Origin: Coptis chinensis
Lineage: Eukaryota; Streptophyta; Magnoliopsida; Ranunculales; Ranunculaceae
Assembly (NCBI GenBank): GCA_015680905.1
Contig: CM027381.1
Span: 69,243,501 to 69,307,500, forward strand
DNA: 64,000 nucleotides
Direction of reading: 5' to 3'
Shown here: in pieces, positions 22,224 through 33,783 of the stretch
Position numbering within the stretch: position 1 is the first letter of the stretch
Layout: every line of letters starts with the position of its first letter
Notes under the pieces: generated by a model
Told to the model about the DNA's origin: nothing
What the model saw: only the letters and a program-made list of their open reading frames with translations
Databases searched by the model: none
Program-made: the position numbers and the translations under genes

Positions 22224-23490
22224 ATATCCACAAAAAACTATGTTATAATTCATGTTGTAGGTAAAGTTGTGGGGCATGGTATAAACTATGGTATAAAAAG
22301 TGTGGTAATATATATATATATATATAATCATTGTAATTTCTATTTTGTTAACTCAATTCAAATGGTGTTAGTGAGAATGTTGCAATCTAGTACCTAGCTA
22401 CTCCGACTATACTAGAGCCACTGATCATATGACTAAATTGTAGTTGCAATGTTTGATGATTTATTTCTATAATAATATTATGTGATTTATGACTATTTTG
22501 TTTCTCTACAGTCCAGTACCATCACAAATTAAACTTCTGTTGCCAGAGCCTTCTCAGGCACCATTAGGAATAAAACTTGACTGTGAGACGGATAAATCTA
22601 CTTGACTCCACCGAACTAACTTCTGTTCATATCGATCTTTTGTTCCTTTCCAACATCTTAACTAATTTTAACATGTACAGAAACAGAAGATGATTTTGGT
22701 TTTAAAGCATCTTTTAATATTTATAATAATCAATCGATTTTTTGTCATTGCTTCAACTTTGATCTTTAATTATGGTTTTGTTATATTTATATTTTTATGC
22801 TCATTTACCTTTAATGCATATGCACTTTGTGTACACTTTGGTCGTGAACGCAATGACTAAAGCCGACAGTTTACTCTGAGAGCACATAGTAAAGTCAATT
22901 TCAGGACTTCAAACATTTTAAGTTGTTCAGGTGTCTGTATCTTATCCATGTAGCATTTACGTTCGACTTTTGTTATGCATGAGGGACATAACAACTTTAT
23001 GTGTAAAAAAACTAGCTGTAAACTGAGTTAAACTGAAATCAGAACCTTTTAAAGATCCTATTCTTCTGCATTTCGCTACCTTAATCTATAAATCTCATTA
23101 TCACGTGCATTGCACGTGCATGATGCCTATATATATATATATATAATGAAGAAACACAGAAAAGAGGAAAAGGAAAAATGTGCTAGTGAAGGAGGAGTTG
23201 ACCCCGATGATGTACAAAACCAAAAAAGATGTGAAGGTTAGAGCTATGAGCCTACGACACCCATGATTCCCAAAATAAGCTCAGCCTACAGTATAGGCAA
23301 GCGGTCTGATGAGCTCATTCGAATTACAAGAGAAGCTCTAAGGAACAGTTTTAAGACTATCTTAGTTTCGATCATTGCTCTGGAGGTAGTGGGTTTTGTT
23401 TGTGTGTTGTTGACCTCGTAATATTAGTCATTTTTCCTAAGCTCCTAGAATAAGAAATGTTTTACTGGTATAAGAAGTGTGAATGTTGAA
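22224..23490. other. Unassigned spacer between E1 and the LTR pair
   Basis: AT-rich with (TA)n tracts near 22309-22326 and 23131-23146 and a near-palindrome CACGTGCATTGCACGTG at 23104-23120. No gene or element end was recognised. Possibly older host or mobile DNA. Confidence 0.5.
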
Positions 23491-24498
23491 TAATAAGAGC
23501 CCAAAATTGTAGTTCTAAACCCTTAACAATAATACTTTTAGACCAATTATGTGAGTAATAAATAAGAGTTAATGTTGATTACGTGTTTTTATGTATTTCA
23601 GGCATTGGAGTCATTTATGTGCAGAAATGCGTCCCTTTTGCAAGATAAAGAAGCAAATGTTGGTTGCTAAGAAGTTCTATGATTAAAGGCCAAGATTCAA
23701 GGAGAAAACGCATTTTTAAAGCTGAAAAGTCAAAGTCAACGCGGACAGAAATAGCGCATAAAAGTCAGCTGAACTTTCGAAGGTCGTATCTTTGGACTTA
23801 GACCTCGAAATTGGTCCTACCTTACGTCAAAACGACCGGCTCGGAAAGAGCTTTGTAATGGTCAAGCCTTGACTCGATCAGAGGAGCAGAAGTTAACGAA
23901 AAGGCTGTTGAAGTCATTTTCAACTGAAAACCCCTTTGTGGACTGAAGTAATGAGGTTTTGGTCTCGATTTTCCGGCCCAAAACATGGCTCCTCAGCCCA
24001 TGCACGAATTTGTGGATCTTGTCTCCTCCATATCAAGAGACAAAAGCTTAGCTCTTAAGTTAGTTTTTACTTAGTTTTACTTAGTCTAGATCCAATAGTT
24101 AGTTTTAGATCTAGTTAATTAGCATCAAATTAGTGTTTAGAACAAGATTTAGTTTTTAGAATCAATAATTAGTTTGTATTTCAAGTTTTAGTTTTTAATT
24201 CAATTCAATATTGAATTCATAGATTTAGTTTGTCTTCATTTATAATTAGTTATTCATAATCTTAGTTCTACATTAGTTGTAATTTCACTTTTAATTCATG
24301 TTGATTCTTAGACTATTTGTTCTATTTGTTTAATCAAGTTTATTTTAATCAAGTTTAGTTTAATTTAATTATGTCTTTCTATTATTGTTTATTGTCAATG
24401 AATCCAATAAAACTAGGCTAAAAACTCCATTAGAGGAGATTAAAGAAGCCATGTGAGGATGATTACTTGTTAGAATAGTTGTTATTTAGATTATCGTA
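23491..24498 (+). mobile_element. Truncated LTR of the E3/E4 family, plus orientation
   Basis: Starts TAATAAGAGCCCAAAATT (TG decayed to TA) and follows the E3 3' LTR (62930 onward) closely for about 1 kb, then ends abruptly where the opposite-facing E4 LTR begins. No PPT precedes it, so it is not a 3' LTR of an element to its left. Confidence 0.8.
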
Positions 24499-26121
24499 TG
24501 ATGATAGTTTTACCTACGAATGCAATTACGCATAGGTAAGTAAAACTAGAACTTTTTTGTGTGCTAATTATCAAAGTTTTCTACTATCGATTCTATAGCA
24601 ATATAGTGGGAATAGAAGATTCATTCCACTCATAGTTCTTTAGAATTAGCGTTTTCTAAGGTTATCAGTCTATCCAAAGTTAATGAGAGTAATGATGGAA
24701 TTTATACTACGATGGAAATTATACTAACAAGATATGATAATTCGACTACGGAATACTAAACTGACTATATGATAAGAAATTAAGGGGGATTGATTCCACC
24801 TTAACTCAACTTAATTAACTAGTGAAGATTCGTCGTGATCCAAATTTCAATGCTTTCACATAACAAAATGGTATTACTAATCCCTAATTATTCATGGCAA
24901 TCTCTACCAAATAATACCTAGCATGTGAAGCAATCAAACTCATTCTCATGGTGAACTAATTACTTTCTAGAATTGAATAGATTATCACGACGATTTCTAA
25001 GCTAACAATATCAAGTTTTCATCAAGGCTTCCTCAAACCCCTCTAATGGAGGTTTAGCCTTGAGTCATTAAACTATCATTTCTATACGAATTTAAGCAAG
25101 ACATGATATAAAGATTGTAAATTTACTATCTTGATCTAATCAAGAATTCAAAACTAAACTAATAACTATGAAGTGATTAATAACTAAACGATTGAAATTA
25201 GATCCAATGAATAATAATCTAATGATTCCAATTGAACTAAAACAAGATTTAAAACTAGTTTGGAAATATAATTATGATTTAACTAATTATCAAATGAAGA
25301 CAACCTAATTTATGAATTTAAAACAACTAAAACTAAATAAGAATTTAATCAATAACTAAATTGAGATAAAAACTAATACTTTATTGTAAAACTAAATTTG
25401 ATTCTCAATTGATAATCTACCTTGTTCTAACTAATCTATTGCAAAGTAAAAACTAGATCTAAAACAAGCTATTGAAACTAATTAATGGAGTCTAAAACTA
25501 GATCTAAAATTATTTGCTAATGGCTAACTAAAAACTAGTATGCTTAAGAGCTAAGTCTTGTGTCTTGAAATGGAGGAGACAAGATCCACTTTTTCGTGCA
25601 TGGGCTGAGGAGCCATGTTTTGGGCCTGAAAATCGAGCCCAAAATCCAATTTCTTTAGTCAACAGAGGCCTTTTCAGCTGGATTGACTTCAACAGATTTT
25701 TCATCTACTTCTACTCCTCTAATTGGGTCAAGGCTTAGATCATTGGAAAGCTCTTTCCGAGCTGGTCGTTTTTACATAGGGTAGGGCCAATTCCGAGGTC
25801 TGAGTCCAAAGATACGGTCTTCGGAAGTTCTGTTGATTTTTGTGCGCTGTTTCTGCCTGCGTTAACTTTGACTTTTCAGCCTTGACCGGGCTTTTTAAAG
25901 GCTTTTTCTCTTTGAATCTTGACCTTTAATCGCAGAACTCCTTAGCAACCAACCCTTGCTCCTTTATCTCGCAAAAGTGACTCATTTCTACACATAATCG
26001 ACTCTAATGCCTGAAATATATAAAAGCACGTAATCAACATTAACTCTTATTTATTACTCGCATAATTGGTCTAAAAATATTATTGTTAAGGGGTTAAAAC
26101 TACAGTTTTGGGCTCTTATCA
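24499..26121 (-). mobile_element. 3' LTR of E4, about 1.62 kb
   Basis: Minus-strand start TGATAAGAGCCCAAAACTG at 26121, directly preceded by the PPT-like AGGGGTGG. The far end (TG at 24499 on the plus strand) is an estimate. Its first kilobase is an inverted repeat of 23491-24498. Confidence 0.75.
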
Positions 26122-26157
26122 AACCACCCCTAAACAGCATTTTGCTTGTCCTTAAGC
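26122..26157 (-). other. Polypurine tract of E4
   Basis: Sense strand reads TTAAGGACAAG, spacer, GTTTAGGGGTGG, directly before the LTR start. This is the expected plus-strand priming site. Confidence 0.7.
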
Positions 26158-27093
26158 AATTATGAGAAATTAGCATAAGTGACCAAAAATGGAGTTCTAA
26201 CTACTCTTGTTTCGCCGAGTGCGATTGCATTGACCATATGCAACAATGCCTTAAACCACTAGGAATTCCCTAGTGGACGAGTTATAGCCTCGTGAGAGTT
26301 TTCCAGTGAAGGTACTCACAAACTTCATCTATACTACAACGACTAATAAATAAAACTATTATTTCCTTATTTATGCCTCAATTATCTATACATCTCACTA
26401 GCAATGAATACAGAATAATCAAGTCGAAACCTAAACTAATATACGTATAATAATCAATCATCTACGAATAAACATATATACAATGAGTAATACTATGAAA
26501 TGCACTAGTAGGTCCGTTTCTGAAAACTCGGAATAGCGTCCTTAAGTAGGTCCTCACATAAATGTCAAGACGAAAACCACTCTGATTTTTCCGCTAAAGT
26601 TTCGCTACTCCAGTGCACAGTGGGCACACTTTACCTTATAATTTCAATGACACACAAGGAAGCCGGAGTCGATCAAACACATCTGTCACTTATTATCACA
26701 CTAACCTATTCCTAATTGAGCTAGAGGTCTTTATTAGGTGTTGCGGGGATTAGGAGACGGTTTAAGAAGGAAGGAAATGGATATTCAAAAAGGACAAGTC
26801 TGAGATAATAGGGTATTCATATTACGTAACTAGAGAAACCTTTGTTATTTTGCTTCTACACTTTGTTTCAATCCTTAGCCTTTTTTATTTTGGCTTTTTG
26901 ACTTTTTTTATTCTATTTTTGGAGTTTTTATTTTATTTTGTTTCTATTTTTATTTTTCTTTTCTTTTCTTTGGATGGAAACTTATTTTCTTTTTCTTTTC
27001 TGAAGAAACTAACTAATTTTTGTTTACACATGTTTTTCCTTTCTCTTTTCTTCACTCATCCTATTCTCAGACTCATTCTATAATAGGTAGGTT

Positions 27094-27131
<38 letters not shown>

Positions 27132-27704
27132 TAAAGGGTTAAGGATTTGCGGTTTATGAAAGACTAAAGAAAGGCTCAGAGGGGCGACTAGCGGAAAATA
27201 ATTTCATAAGGTTTGAATTTCTAGCTATATCGATCCAAAGAGGGCCTAAATTCTCGCTTAGGATATGGTATAGTGATCAAACAAGTGGACGTGTGATTTC
27301 TCTATCCGGATTTTACTTCTCCCTTGTGTCATTTCTAAAATATTTCACTCATATAAGGTCTTAGGCTATATTCTCACAGGATTTGTAGAATAAGTATTCT
27401 AGTCTAGATTTCAAAAACTTACTGCCAAACAATCATAGATACTCATGTAATATATTTATAGATAGATGCAAAGATTATTACCTACATATTAACCTAAGTT
27501 TCTAAAAATTATTCTAGTGCAAAAGCTAACGTGAGACTTCTAGATTATTAAGGGCATAGAGAAAGAAAACAATACCAATATTCCTAAGTGTATAGCATAA
27601 ACTTTTTATTTATATTTTTGAAAATTTTGAATTTTTTACTAGAAAACAAGTGCATATTATACATATCTATATCCTAATAGATGCATTAATTACACGTGTT
27701 TCTA
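26158..27704 (-). other. 3' untranslated region of E4
   Basis: About 1.5 kb between two PPT-like modules, alignable to E3 61416-62896. It contains poly-T of about 41 bases at 27090-27130. No gene in the element's sense. The T-rich frame on the opposite strand near 26850-27083 looks like low-complexity sequence. Confidence 0.7.
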
Positions 27705-27743
27705 TGCCACCCCCAAACAAGAAGCATGCTTTGTCCTCAAAGT
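27705..27743 (-). other. Upstream PPT-like module after acc3 (E4)
   Basis: Sense strand ACTTTGAGGACAA, spacer, GTTTGGGGGTGGCA, then TAGAAACACG. It is not followed by an LTR. Equivalent to 61217-61253 in E3 and 19-52 in E1. Confidence 0.6.
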
Positions 27744-27798
27744 ATTGAAATAAAAAGGGTAGAAAAATACCATAGAAACGCGTGAAATTCTGGAACAT

Positions 27799-27938
27799 CT
27801 GCAAAACAAGGTTAAAACATACTAATATAGAAAAAGAAAAAACATACGCAACTCTATATGAGTTCCACCCGTTATGGGGTTAACAAGAATCAACTTGTTT
27901 GGGACATAAGCAGACACTAACTGAAACTAAAAACTTAC
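27799..27938 (-). other. Candidate 140-nt intron in the acc3 3' UTR (E4)
   Basis: AAG|GTAAGTTTT opens 15 nt after the acc3 stop; TTGTTTTGCAG closes it, 56 nt before the TTTGAGGAC module. E3 (TTCTGTTACAG) and E1 (TTCTGTTCCAG) keep the acceptor in the same position. Confidence 0.45.
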
Positions 27939-27952
27939 CTTAACTCCAGTGT

Positions 27953-28870
27953 TTAAGCGTCGTCCTCATCCTCTTCAAAGAAATGAGGTTCCTTCGCGTC
28001 CTGCCATGCCATGGTGATTTGCCAAGCTTCACGCCATTTATCATCTACAATCGCTAACCTGTTTAGCGCCACTTGATCGGATGGGGTGTAGGGGACAACC
28101 CAATGAGGTTGCACCTACCATCCCGGCCAAGTCATAGCATGGAAAGATCGAATAATATAATTGGTGGGTCTCACAACGTCTACCCCAACCCAATCTATGA
28201 AACGGGCACAAAAACAAGGGAAGAAACATAGCATAATACGACAAACTAAATTAGGCATAAGAAGGTACTTATGCCTCGTACTCTGGGCTTGTGCTAAACT
28301 AGACATTAATGTCTTGGGAATGGCATATAGCAGGCGTCCCTCAGCTAGAGCAAGGAAAACGTCGCAAGTGGCGTCATTCGCAGAAGAAAAATGCCACTCC
28401 CCTAATATTTTTAGCATGATAAAGAACATGACCGTGCCCACATTAAGGGACAAGCTACTAAGGACTACGTTATATCTCCCTTGGTCTTATACACGAAAAA
28501 TGCCGACCCCATAATTCGCATGCAAAAGCTCATAGTTGTAGGCAGAGAAATTATCAACTATGTAGCCCCATGGGTCTTGAATCTCAGCAGGCATAGGAAG
28601 CTCAACAACAAAAGCGAACAAGAACTTGGTTATTTCCATTGTTTCGTCATCAATGTTGATGGAGAATACGCGTTCTCTATCCATCCGATAAAAGAATTTA
28701 CAATGGTCATAAAAATACGAGGTAAGTGCAGGAGAGTAAAGTTCATCAGAACTTACCATTAAAAATTGTCATCCTGCTTGTATGATTACTTCACGAAACC
28801 ACGCACCATAGGTGTCACTTTGGAACAAGTCTTCAAAAGACTGTTCCTGTATGATACGAGGGGATGTCAT
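27953..28870 (-). pseudogene. acc3 of E4
   Basis: Homologue of the intact E1 acc3. Begins MTSPRIIQEQSFEDLF, then SPALTSYFYD, NVGTVMFFIMLKILGEWHFS, ANDATCDVFLALAEG, LPNLVCRI-type block, DWVGVD, NYIIRSF, ending WQDAKEPHFFEEDEDDA. Stops occur near 28765, 28486 and 28115. The most conserved blocks match E1 although the families are distant. It sits downstream of acc1, as in E1, and behind a TATA box at 29250-29256. Confidence 0.8.
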
Positions 28871-28939
28871 CACCAGACTACTCTCTAGAATAGCTGCAAG
28901 CAATCCTGGAACAACCCACAAAAAATTGGAATTTTTCGT

Positions 28940-29165
28940 GCCTACGGATGTCAGAGCATGGGGGGCGCTCAGATTTGGTCTGGGTAGGGGGCATGTCGCG
29001 CTTAGGTGAATTTCGAGTTACAGTGTTTTGGGCACGGGGCACGCTCAGAGTTGGTCTAGGTAGGGCGCAGGTCGCGCTCCTCACTGAATTGAGTTACAAG
29101 TGGTTTAAGCACAGGTGGCGGTCAACTGAGGCGCAGGCGTGCTTCGTGCAACTTAAGTGCTGAAG
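28940..29165 (-). repeat. GC-rich degenerate repeat upstream of E4 acc3
   Basis: Sense strand has two units around GAGCGCGACCTGCGCCC and GAGCGTGCCCCGTGCCC, similar to 53875-54085. It stands out from the AT-rich surroundings. Confidence 0.6.
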
Positions 29166-29249
29166 TGAAGAAGAAAAGAGGAAAAATTGGGAGTGAAAGG
29201 TGAGAGATGAAAGTGAGATATGTGGGTTTGTGTGGAGAATGAAGGAAGT

Positions 29250-29256
29250 TTATATA
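29250..29256 (-). promoter_or_regulatory. TATA box upstream of E4 acc3
   Basis: AAACCCTATATAAACTTCC on the sense strand, followed by a C/T- and CA-rich leader (CATTCTCCACACAAACCCAC), as in plant RNA polymerase II promoters. It lies 380 nt upstream of the acc3 Met. Confidence 0.5.
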
Positions 29257-29753
29257 GGGTTTGAGTTTCCAAAATAAATCGGCAAGTTGCCAAAAAGCTT
29301 TAAGGCAATTGCCGAAAACAAAATATTTCAAAAACCGAAAACAGAAACAACCCATATTCTTTATTCCAAAACAAACCTAATATCTTTTAGGTTAAATTTA
29401 GGATAGTAACTGCCTAACTCATTGAGATTTCATCCTACCACAATATCTACTCATAGCCATGCCAATATCGGCAACATTCCCAACAATCATCGCAAAATTA
29501 CATAATAAATTGTGGATCATATAAAAACCATGCTAAAAGAAATAAGACCACCCCTAAACAATTCGGGAAGGTGGGATTAACACAAAAATCAACGCATAAT
29601 TTGAAAAGAACCACATTAAATTAAAATCGAAATTAAAATTAAAATTAACTACCGAATTCAAATTTAGCTATCGAATTCAACCACTTAACATCCAAACTAA
29701 TAAAAACAATAAAACAACTAAATAACATCAAAACAACAAATTTTTCTAAACAA
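29257..29753 (-). other. Spacer between acc1 and acc3 of E4
   Basis: AT-rich non-coding DNA. It includes a PPT-like GTTTAGGGGTGG (29547-29560). No mTM gene could be found here, unlike E1 and E2. Confidence 0.6.
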
Positions 29754-30908
29754 CTAGCCACGTGATGAAGATGGACCCTGAGATGAAGATTGGGCCTGGG
29801 ATGAAAATGGGGCCTAAGATGAAGAAGGGCCCGAACCATCCGTCCTTTGGCGACGACGCTCATGCCTCTCAGACTCATCTGAAACAGAAACCCCCAGGGG
29901 TGGCATACGTCCTAGAATCTCTACTCAGAACATGTGTTGTGCTTCCATCTCTGCCTTCATCTCTGTATAATGCACATTCTGATGCTGAACGAGTGTCTCC
30001 ATGTTACACAAGAGATCCTCCTGACCCTTGTCGAGCATTTCAAAACTCGTCTGAAGGTTCTTTTGTTTATTTCGAATTATAATCTGCCTATCCTGTACAT
30101 CTTCACAAATACCATAAACGCTTGTATAAGCCGATTATCGATCGACATGCATTCTAAATCAGAAGTACACCTCTCCAAGGTATCTTCATCCAAATATGTC
30201 ATATCCTCCATTTTTTCATCCAAATCAACCACCCTATCCTCTGGCAACTTCCAAGTCTTTTGGATACACTCTGTATAAATAATTGCATTAGAATGCAATT
30301 TTAGCATAATACGAACAGATTTTGTATTAGCTCTAAAAGATAGCATGATCTTAGTGATCAATACCGGAAAGGGCGCGACACTCTTTCCAACGCCTCTAAT
30401 CATAGTTAAAATAAACTCGAGGTACTCCTGCAATATCCAAAGAATGTGAAGACAGTTCAGACTGATGTCAGTGACCTTCTCTTTTCCTGTGACATTCCTA
30501 CCAATCCACTGAGCTATAGCTAGTAGGTTGGTTCACAGAGATGACTGTCGAACATAATGAATATTCGAATTATACTGACTCTCCATGATAGTGTCTTTCA
30601 TCAATGTAAGAACTCCCGCATTGGGATTCTTGCAAAGTGGCTTCGAGGTGGCGTTCAGGCGTAATGCCTGAAATCTCAGCCAACAACTCTTTTAATACTT
30701 CTCTCCTAGTCCCAGCCACCTTCATGAAAATTTTCTGACCCTCCAACTCTCTCTTCTTATAGAATTGTTCAATCAAATTGGAGTGGTAGAAATCATCTCG
30801 AGTACCACACCTATTCCAATTCCTCCTAATCATCTCGTCACGAAAAAACGGCGTAAAGCGGGCGGCAGTATAAGCTTGTTCCGCCAAAAAATTTCGTCTG
30901 AGAGCCAT
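29754..30908 (-). pseudogene. acc1-like accessory protein of E4
   Basis: Begins MALRRNFLAEQAY, then FTPFFRDEMIRRNWNR (compare FHPFFDEEIAKREW of E1), LIEQFYKK, LKELLAEISGITPERH, AIAQWIGRNV, LHILWIL, a helical segment (VVDLDEKMEDM) and an Arg/Ser C-terminus (ERRRQR-like, SGPSSS). Frameshifts or stops near 30565, 30440, 30080 and 29800. It retains the family layout, so the accessory family is shared by both retroelement families. Function unknown. Confidence 0.78.
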
Positions 30909-31942
30909 TGAAGTTTTGAAATGATTTGTGGGTTTGAATAAGGTGGAGGAGTAGAGTTTGAAGCAAACTCACTAAATAGTTGGGAGGAGGCGCGGTGGTG
31001 GTTCAAATTTTTGTGAATTTTGTTATGTTTTGGTGGTGCAAAATGATGGAAATGGTGGGGAGAAGATTTGGAGTGGGTTTAACTTTTTTTTGGCGTGGTG
31101 GAGTTTAGGATTTTTATTATTATTTTTTTTTGGCTAGGGTTTAAACTTTGGTAATGGAGGAAGTGAGAAGAAAACTCGCGATCTGTTTTTGTCTTGAGGA
31201 AGGAGGCGCACGTGCGTGCGGTATTTGGGCCCAAGCCCAATTCGTTTTATGAATTTTTCCGATTTTTCACGCAACTTCAAACTAAAATTTCCGATTCGTT
31301 ACCAGTCCAATTTTTGCGAATGAGATATAGAAACGATCAGGAGAGAATTTCCAATCCAATGATCCATAAAACACTCTATTCTAACCATGGGTGACATATA
31401 AAAAGTGGAAAATACCTCAAAATACGTGCGTGACGTAAGTTATGTGAACGAATGAAATCTAAATTCATAGATAATGTCAACCCGAATCGAAAAACGGCAT
31501 AAGCAACACAAATGGAAAGTTTAGCAATTACGGATGGAAAACCAACACCCCACCCCCAAACAAATTTTTGGCAACGAAGATTAGGAAATTTGTTTTAAAC
31601 GTGGGTCTTTTAAAGTCAGATTCCCGAGACTTCCTAGATTACTATTTTTATGGTTTTGATATTTTTTACTTTTTATGAATAAGATTTAATATAAGAAAAA
31701 CAATAAAGCAATAAATACATAATTCACACCATAGAGAAACATGACTTAAAAACTGAGAAAACATGAAAGAGTGGAAAACGTGAATTATGTTAACCGTGGA
31801 CTTAAGATCCAGTACTTACAGCTACACACTCCCTAGGGAGGGCCTGGTTACCTGAATGATGCACTTACCAATATATGGAAGTGAAAGGAAGTACACCAAA
31901 TATCAAAATGAGTTTTTTATACTCAAATACTGAAAACTATAT
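30909..31942 (-). other. Post-gag spacer of E4
   Basis: Non-coding. It contains a PPT-like GTTTGGGGGTGGGG (31546-31565) and one copy of the post-pol hairpin (31603-31630, GTCTCGGGAATCTGACTTTA then AAAGACCC on the sense strand). Confidence 0.65.
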
Positions 31943-32368
31943 TTAAAACATATGTATATAATGAACATGCAGTTTACCATATATCAACAACCTAAAAAGT
32001 TGTGGGTTTTTCCATAAATAAATAACATGGAATACACTTCTAAATAGAATCAAGCACCAATAGTTTCTACGACGCAACTTAGTGAAATGAAAACGAAGTC
32101 TGATAGATCTAGAATACACATTCGTCTTCATCTTTGAACGAGAGGGTGTCCAAATGAATAATCGTGAGAAAATAGATGTTTGTGGAAAATATGTTGGATA
32201 TGGATAAGTTTTAGAAGTAAGGAATTGAAGAAATGAGAATGTGGGTTTAGCACAAAACTCATTCATGGTGTAGGTGGGAACTGTCTCAATTCTGAAAATG
32301 ACGGTGTTAAGTGCCTTTCCTTTGGAAATTATTTCTGTATTAGGAGGATTTAAAAAATCATTAAGCAT
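31943..32368 (-). CDS. Tail ORF replacing RT-integrase in E4
   Basis: 141-codon frame overlapping the end of the protease-linker frame by 8 bases. It contains SKTYPYPTYFPQTSIF, FIWTPSRSK, NYWCLILF and NPQLFRLLIYGKLHV. E3 has the same blocks at 56940-57295 with two stops. It does not resemble reverse transcriptase, RNase H or integrase. In E1/E2 this position holds about 3 kb of pol. It may be coding or only a conserved remnant. Confidence 0.5.
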   Translation of the reverse strand: MLNDFLNPPNTEIISKGKALNTVIFRIETVPTYTMNEFCAKPTFSFLQFLTSKTYPYPTYFPQTSIFSRLFIWTPSRSKMKTNVYSRSIRLRFHFTKLRRRNYWCLILFRSVFHVIYLWKNPQLFRLLIYGKLHVHYIHMF

Positions 32369-33783
32369 AGAAAAACAAACTCAAGGTTCCTTTGAAAAGG
32401 TGGAGGGTGGGGAACATTGATGGAAGGTGAATGAGTGACTGGATGATATGAAGTAGGTAATGGTGTTCACCTAATGCTCTCAGTTCTAGATCATCAGAAT
32501 TTTTAAGATATGAAAAACATTCCTCAATAGGTGGGCTAGAAGAATCACTGGGATAGAGGGTGAAATATTCTTCTTCTGTCATGGCGTCGAGGGATGAATG
32601 GATGTTGATAAGTGGGGACTCGCGAGGTGGCAAAGAAGAGTTGTAAAAGAGTTGAAGGAAATCTTCCTTAATTTCATCTACGTCCAGGGAGTCCTTGTCG
32701 AAATTAGAACTTTCGAAGGAAATGAATTGGTGCATATGATTCTCAGGAAATGTGTTGTTAAAATACTCTTGAGCTAAGCTCTCTATCATGCTAACTTCTC
32801 CATCGATATTCATATTAGAAAATTGTTTCATCGTTTTAAAAACATTGACCTCAACAGAAAGATGGATAAAGGACAAGGACATCGAACCATCACGGCAATT
32901 TATAAGCGCGTTGGCAGTTTCCAAGAAAGGGCGCCCTAAAATGATCGGAACAGAGTCGTTAGCGACTTCTGTATCGAGGATAATAAAATCCGCAGGATAG
33001 TAGAAATCCTGAACCTTAACAAGCAAGTTTTCAACTACCCTTAGGATACTTGATAGACCGATCAGCTAATTTCAATGTCATTTTTGTAGGTTGCATCTCC
33101 TGTAGACCTATTTGTTTGTACAAATAATAAGGGAGTAAGTTAACACTCGCCCCCAGGTCTAATAAAGCAGTGGTCATGTGAGTATCCCCTAAGGTGCATT
33201 GTACAGTAGGACGACTAGGGTCCTTGTACTTAACAATTCCGTTGTGTTCAGTTAAAGTTGGAAACTGTTCAGTTAAAAAGGCGTCTTTAGGAATATTTAT
33301 CTTACGCCTAGTAGTGCACAACTCTTTGAGAAACTTAGCATGGTGAGATAACTTTTTAATTTCTTCAAGAAAAGGTAAGTTTATTGTTAGATTTTTAAAA
33401 ACTTCCCTAATCTCGTCAAAATTTGTATCCTTGTTTAACATAGTTAATCTTTGAGGAAATGGTGGTTTCTCTCTATATTTTGCATATAGATCAACATGAT
33501 GTTTAACTTTGGCTTTCTGTTTCTTAGGTTGTAGTTTAACTAGTACCTCTACAGGGGTAGGATCTTCAGTTTCTACGTCAGTATCTAGTACAATATCTGG
33601 TATAGGGACCACTGGTGGGGTAACTATAGGCATAGTTATGTTGTTATCAACCACTCTGCCAGAACTGAGAGTGGTGATGGAATTTAGCTCACCTACATTT
33701 GCATTTTCTATACTAGTATAACCGTTTACTTCAAAGGCTGTGTTTGTTGTTTTAAGGTTAGTTATTGCTTGACCTGGAAACAC
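32361..33783 (-). pseudogene. pol: E4 protease region
   Basis: Gag linker and aspartic protease: FPGQAITNLK, NLTINLPFLEEIKKL, SRPTVQCTLGDTHMT, the active site LDLGASVNLLPYYLYKQ (intact), a one-base deletion at about 33030, then VKVQDFYYPADFIILDTEV and ILGRPFLETANALINCRDG. An acidic linker follows (DKDSLDVDEIKEDF, SSPPIEECFSY) and ends before any reverse transcriptase motif. Confidence 0.92.

Noticed and set aside
22224..23490. Host gene or promoter in the spacer beside E1
   Set aside because: No open frame, splice pattern or known motif beyond (TA)n and a CACGTG near-palindrome.
26850..27083. Hydrophobic 77-codon frame antisense to E4, with a similar one in E3 (61975-62226, minus)
   Set aside because: Composed of T-rich runs giving Phe/Leu; the two frames share only FSLDGN, and poly-T explains the membrane-like character.
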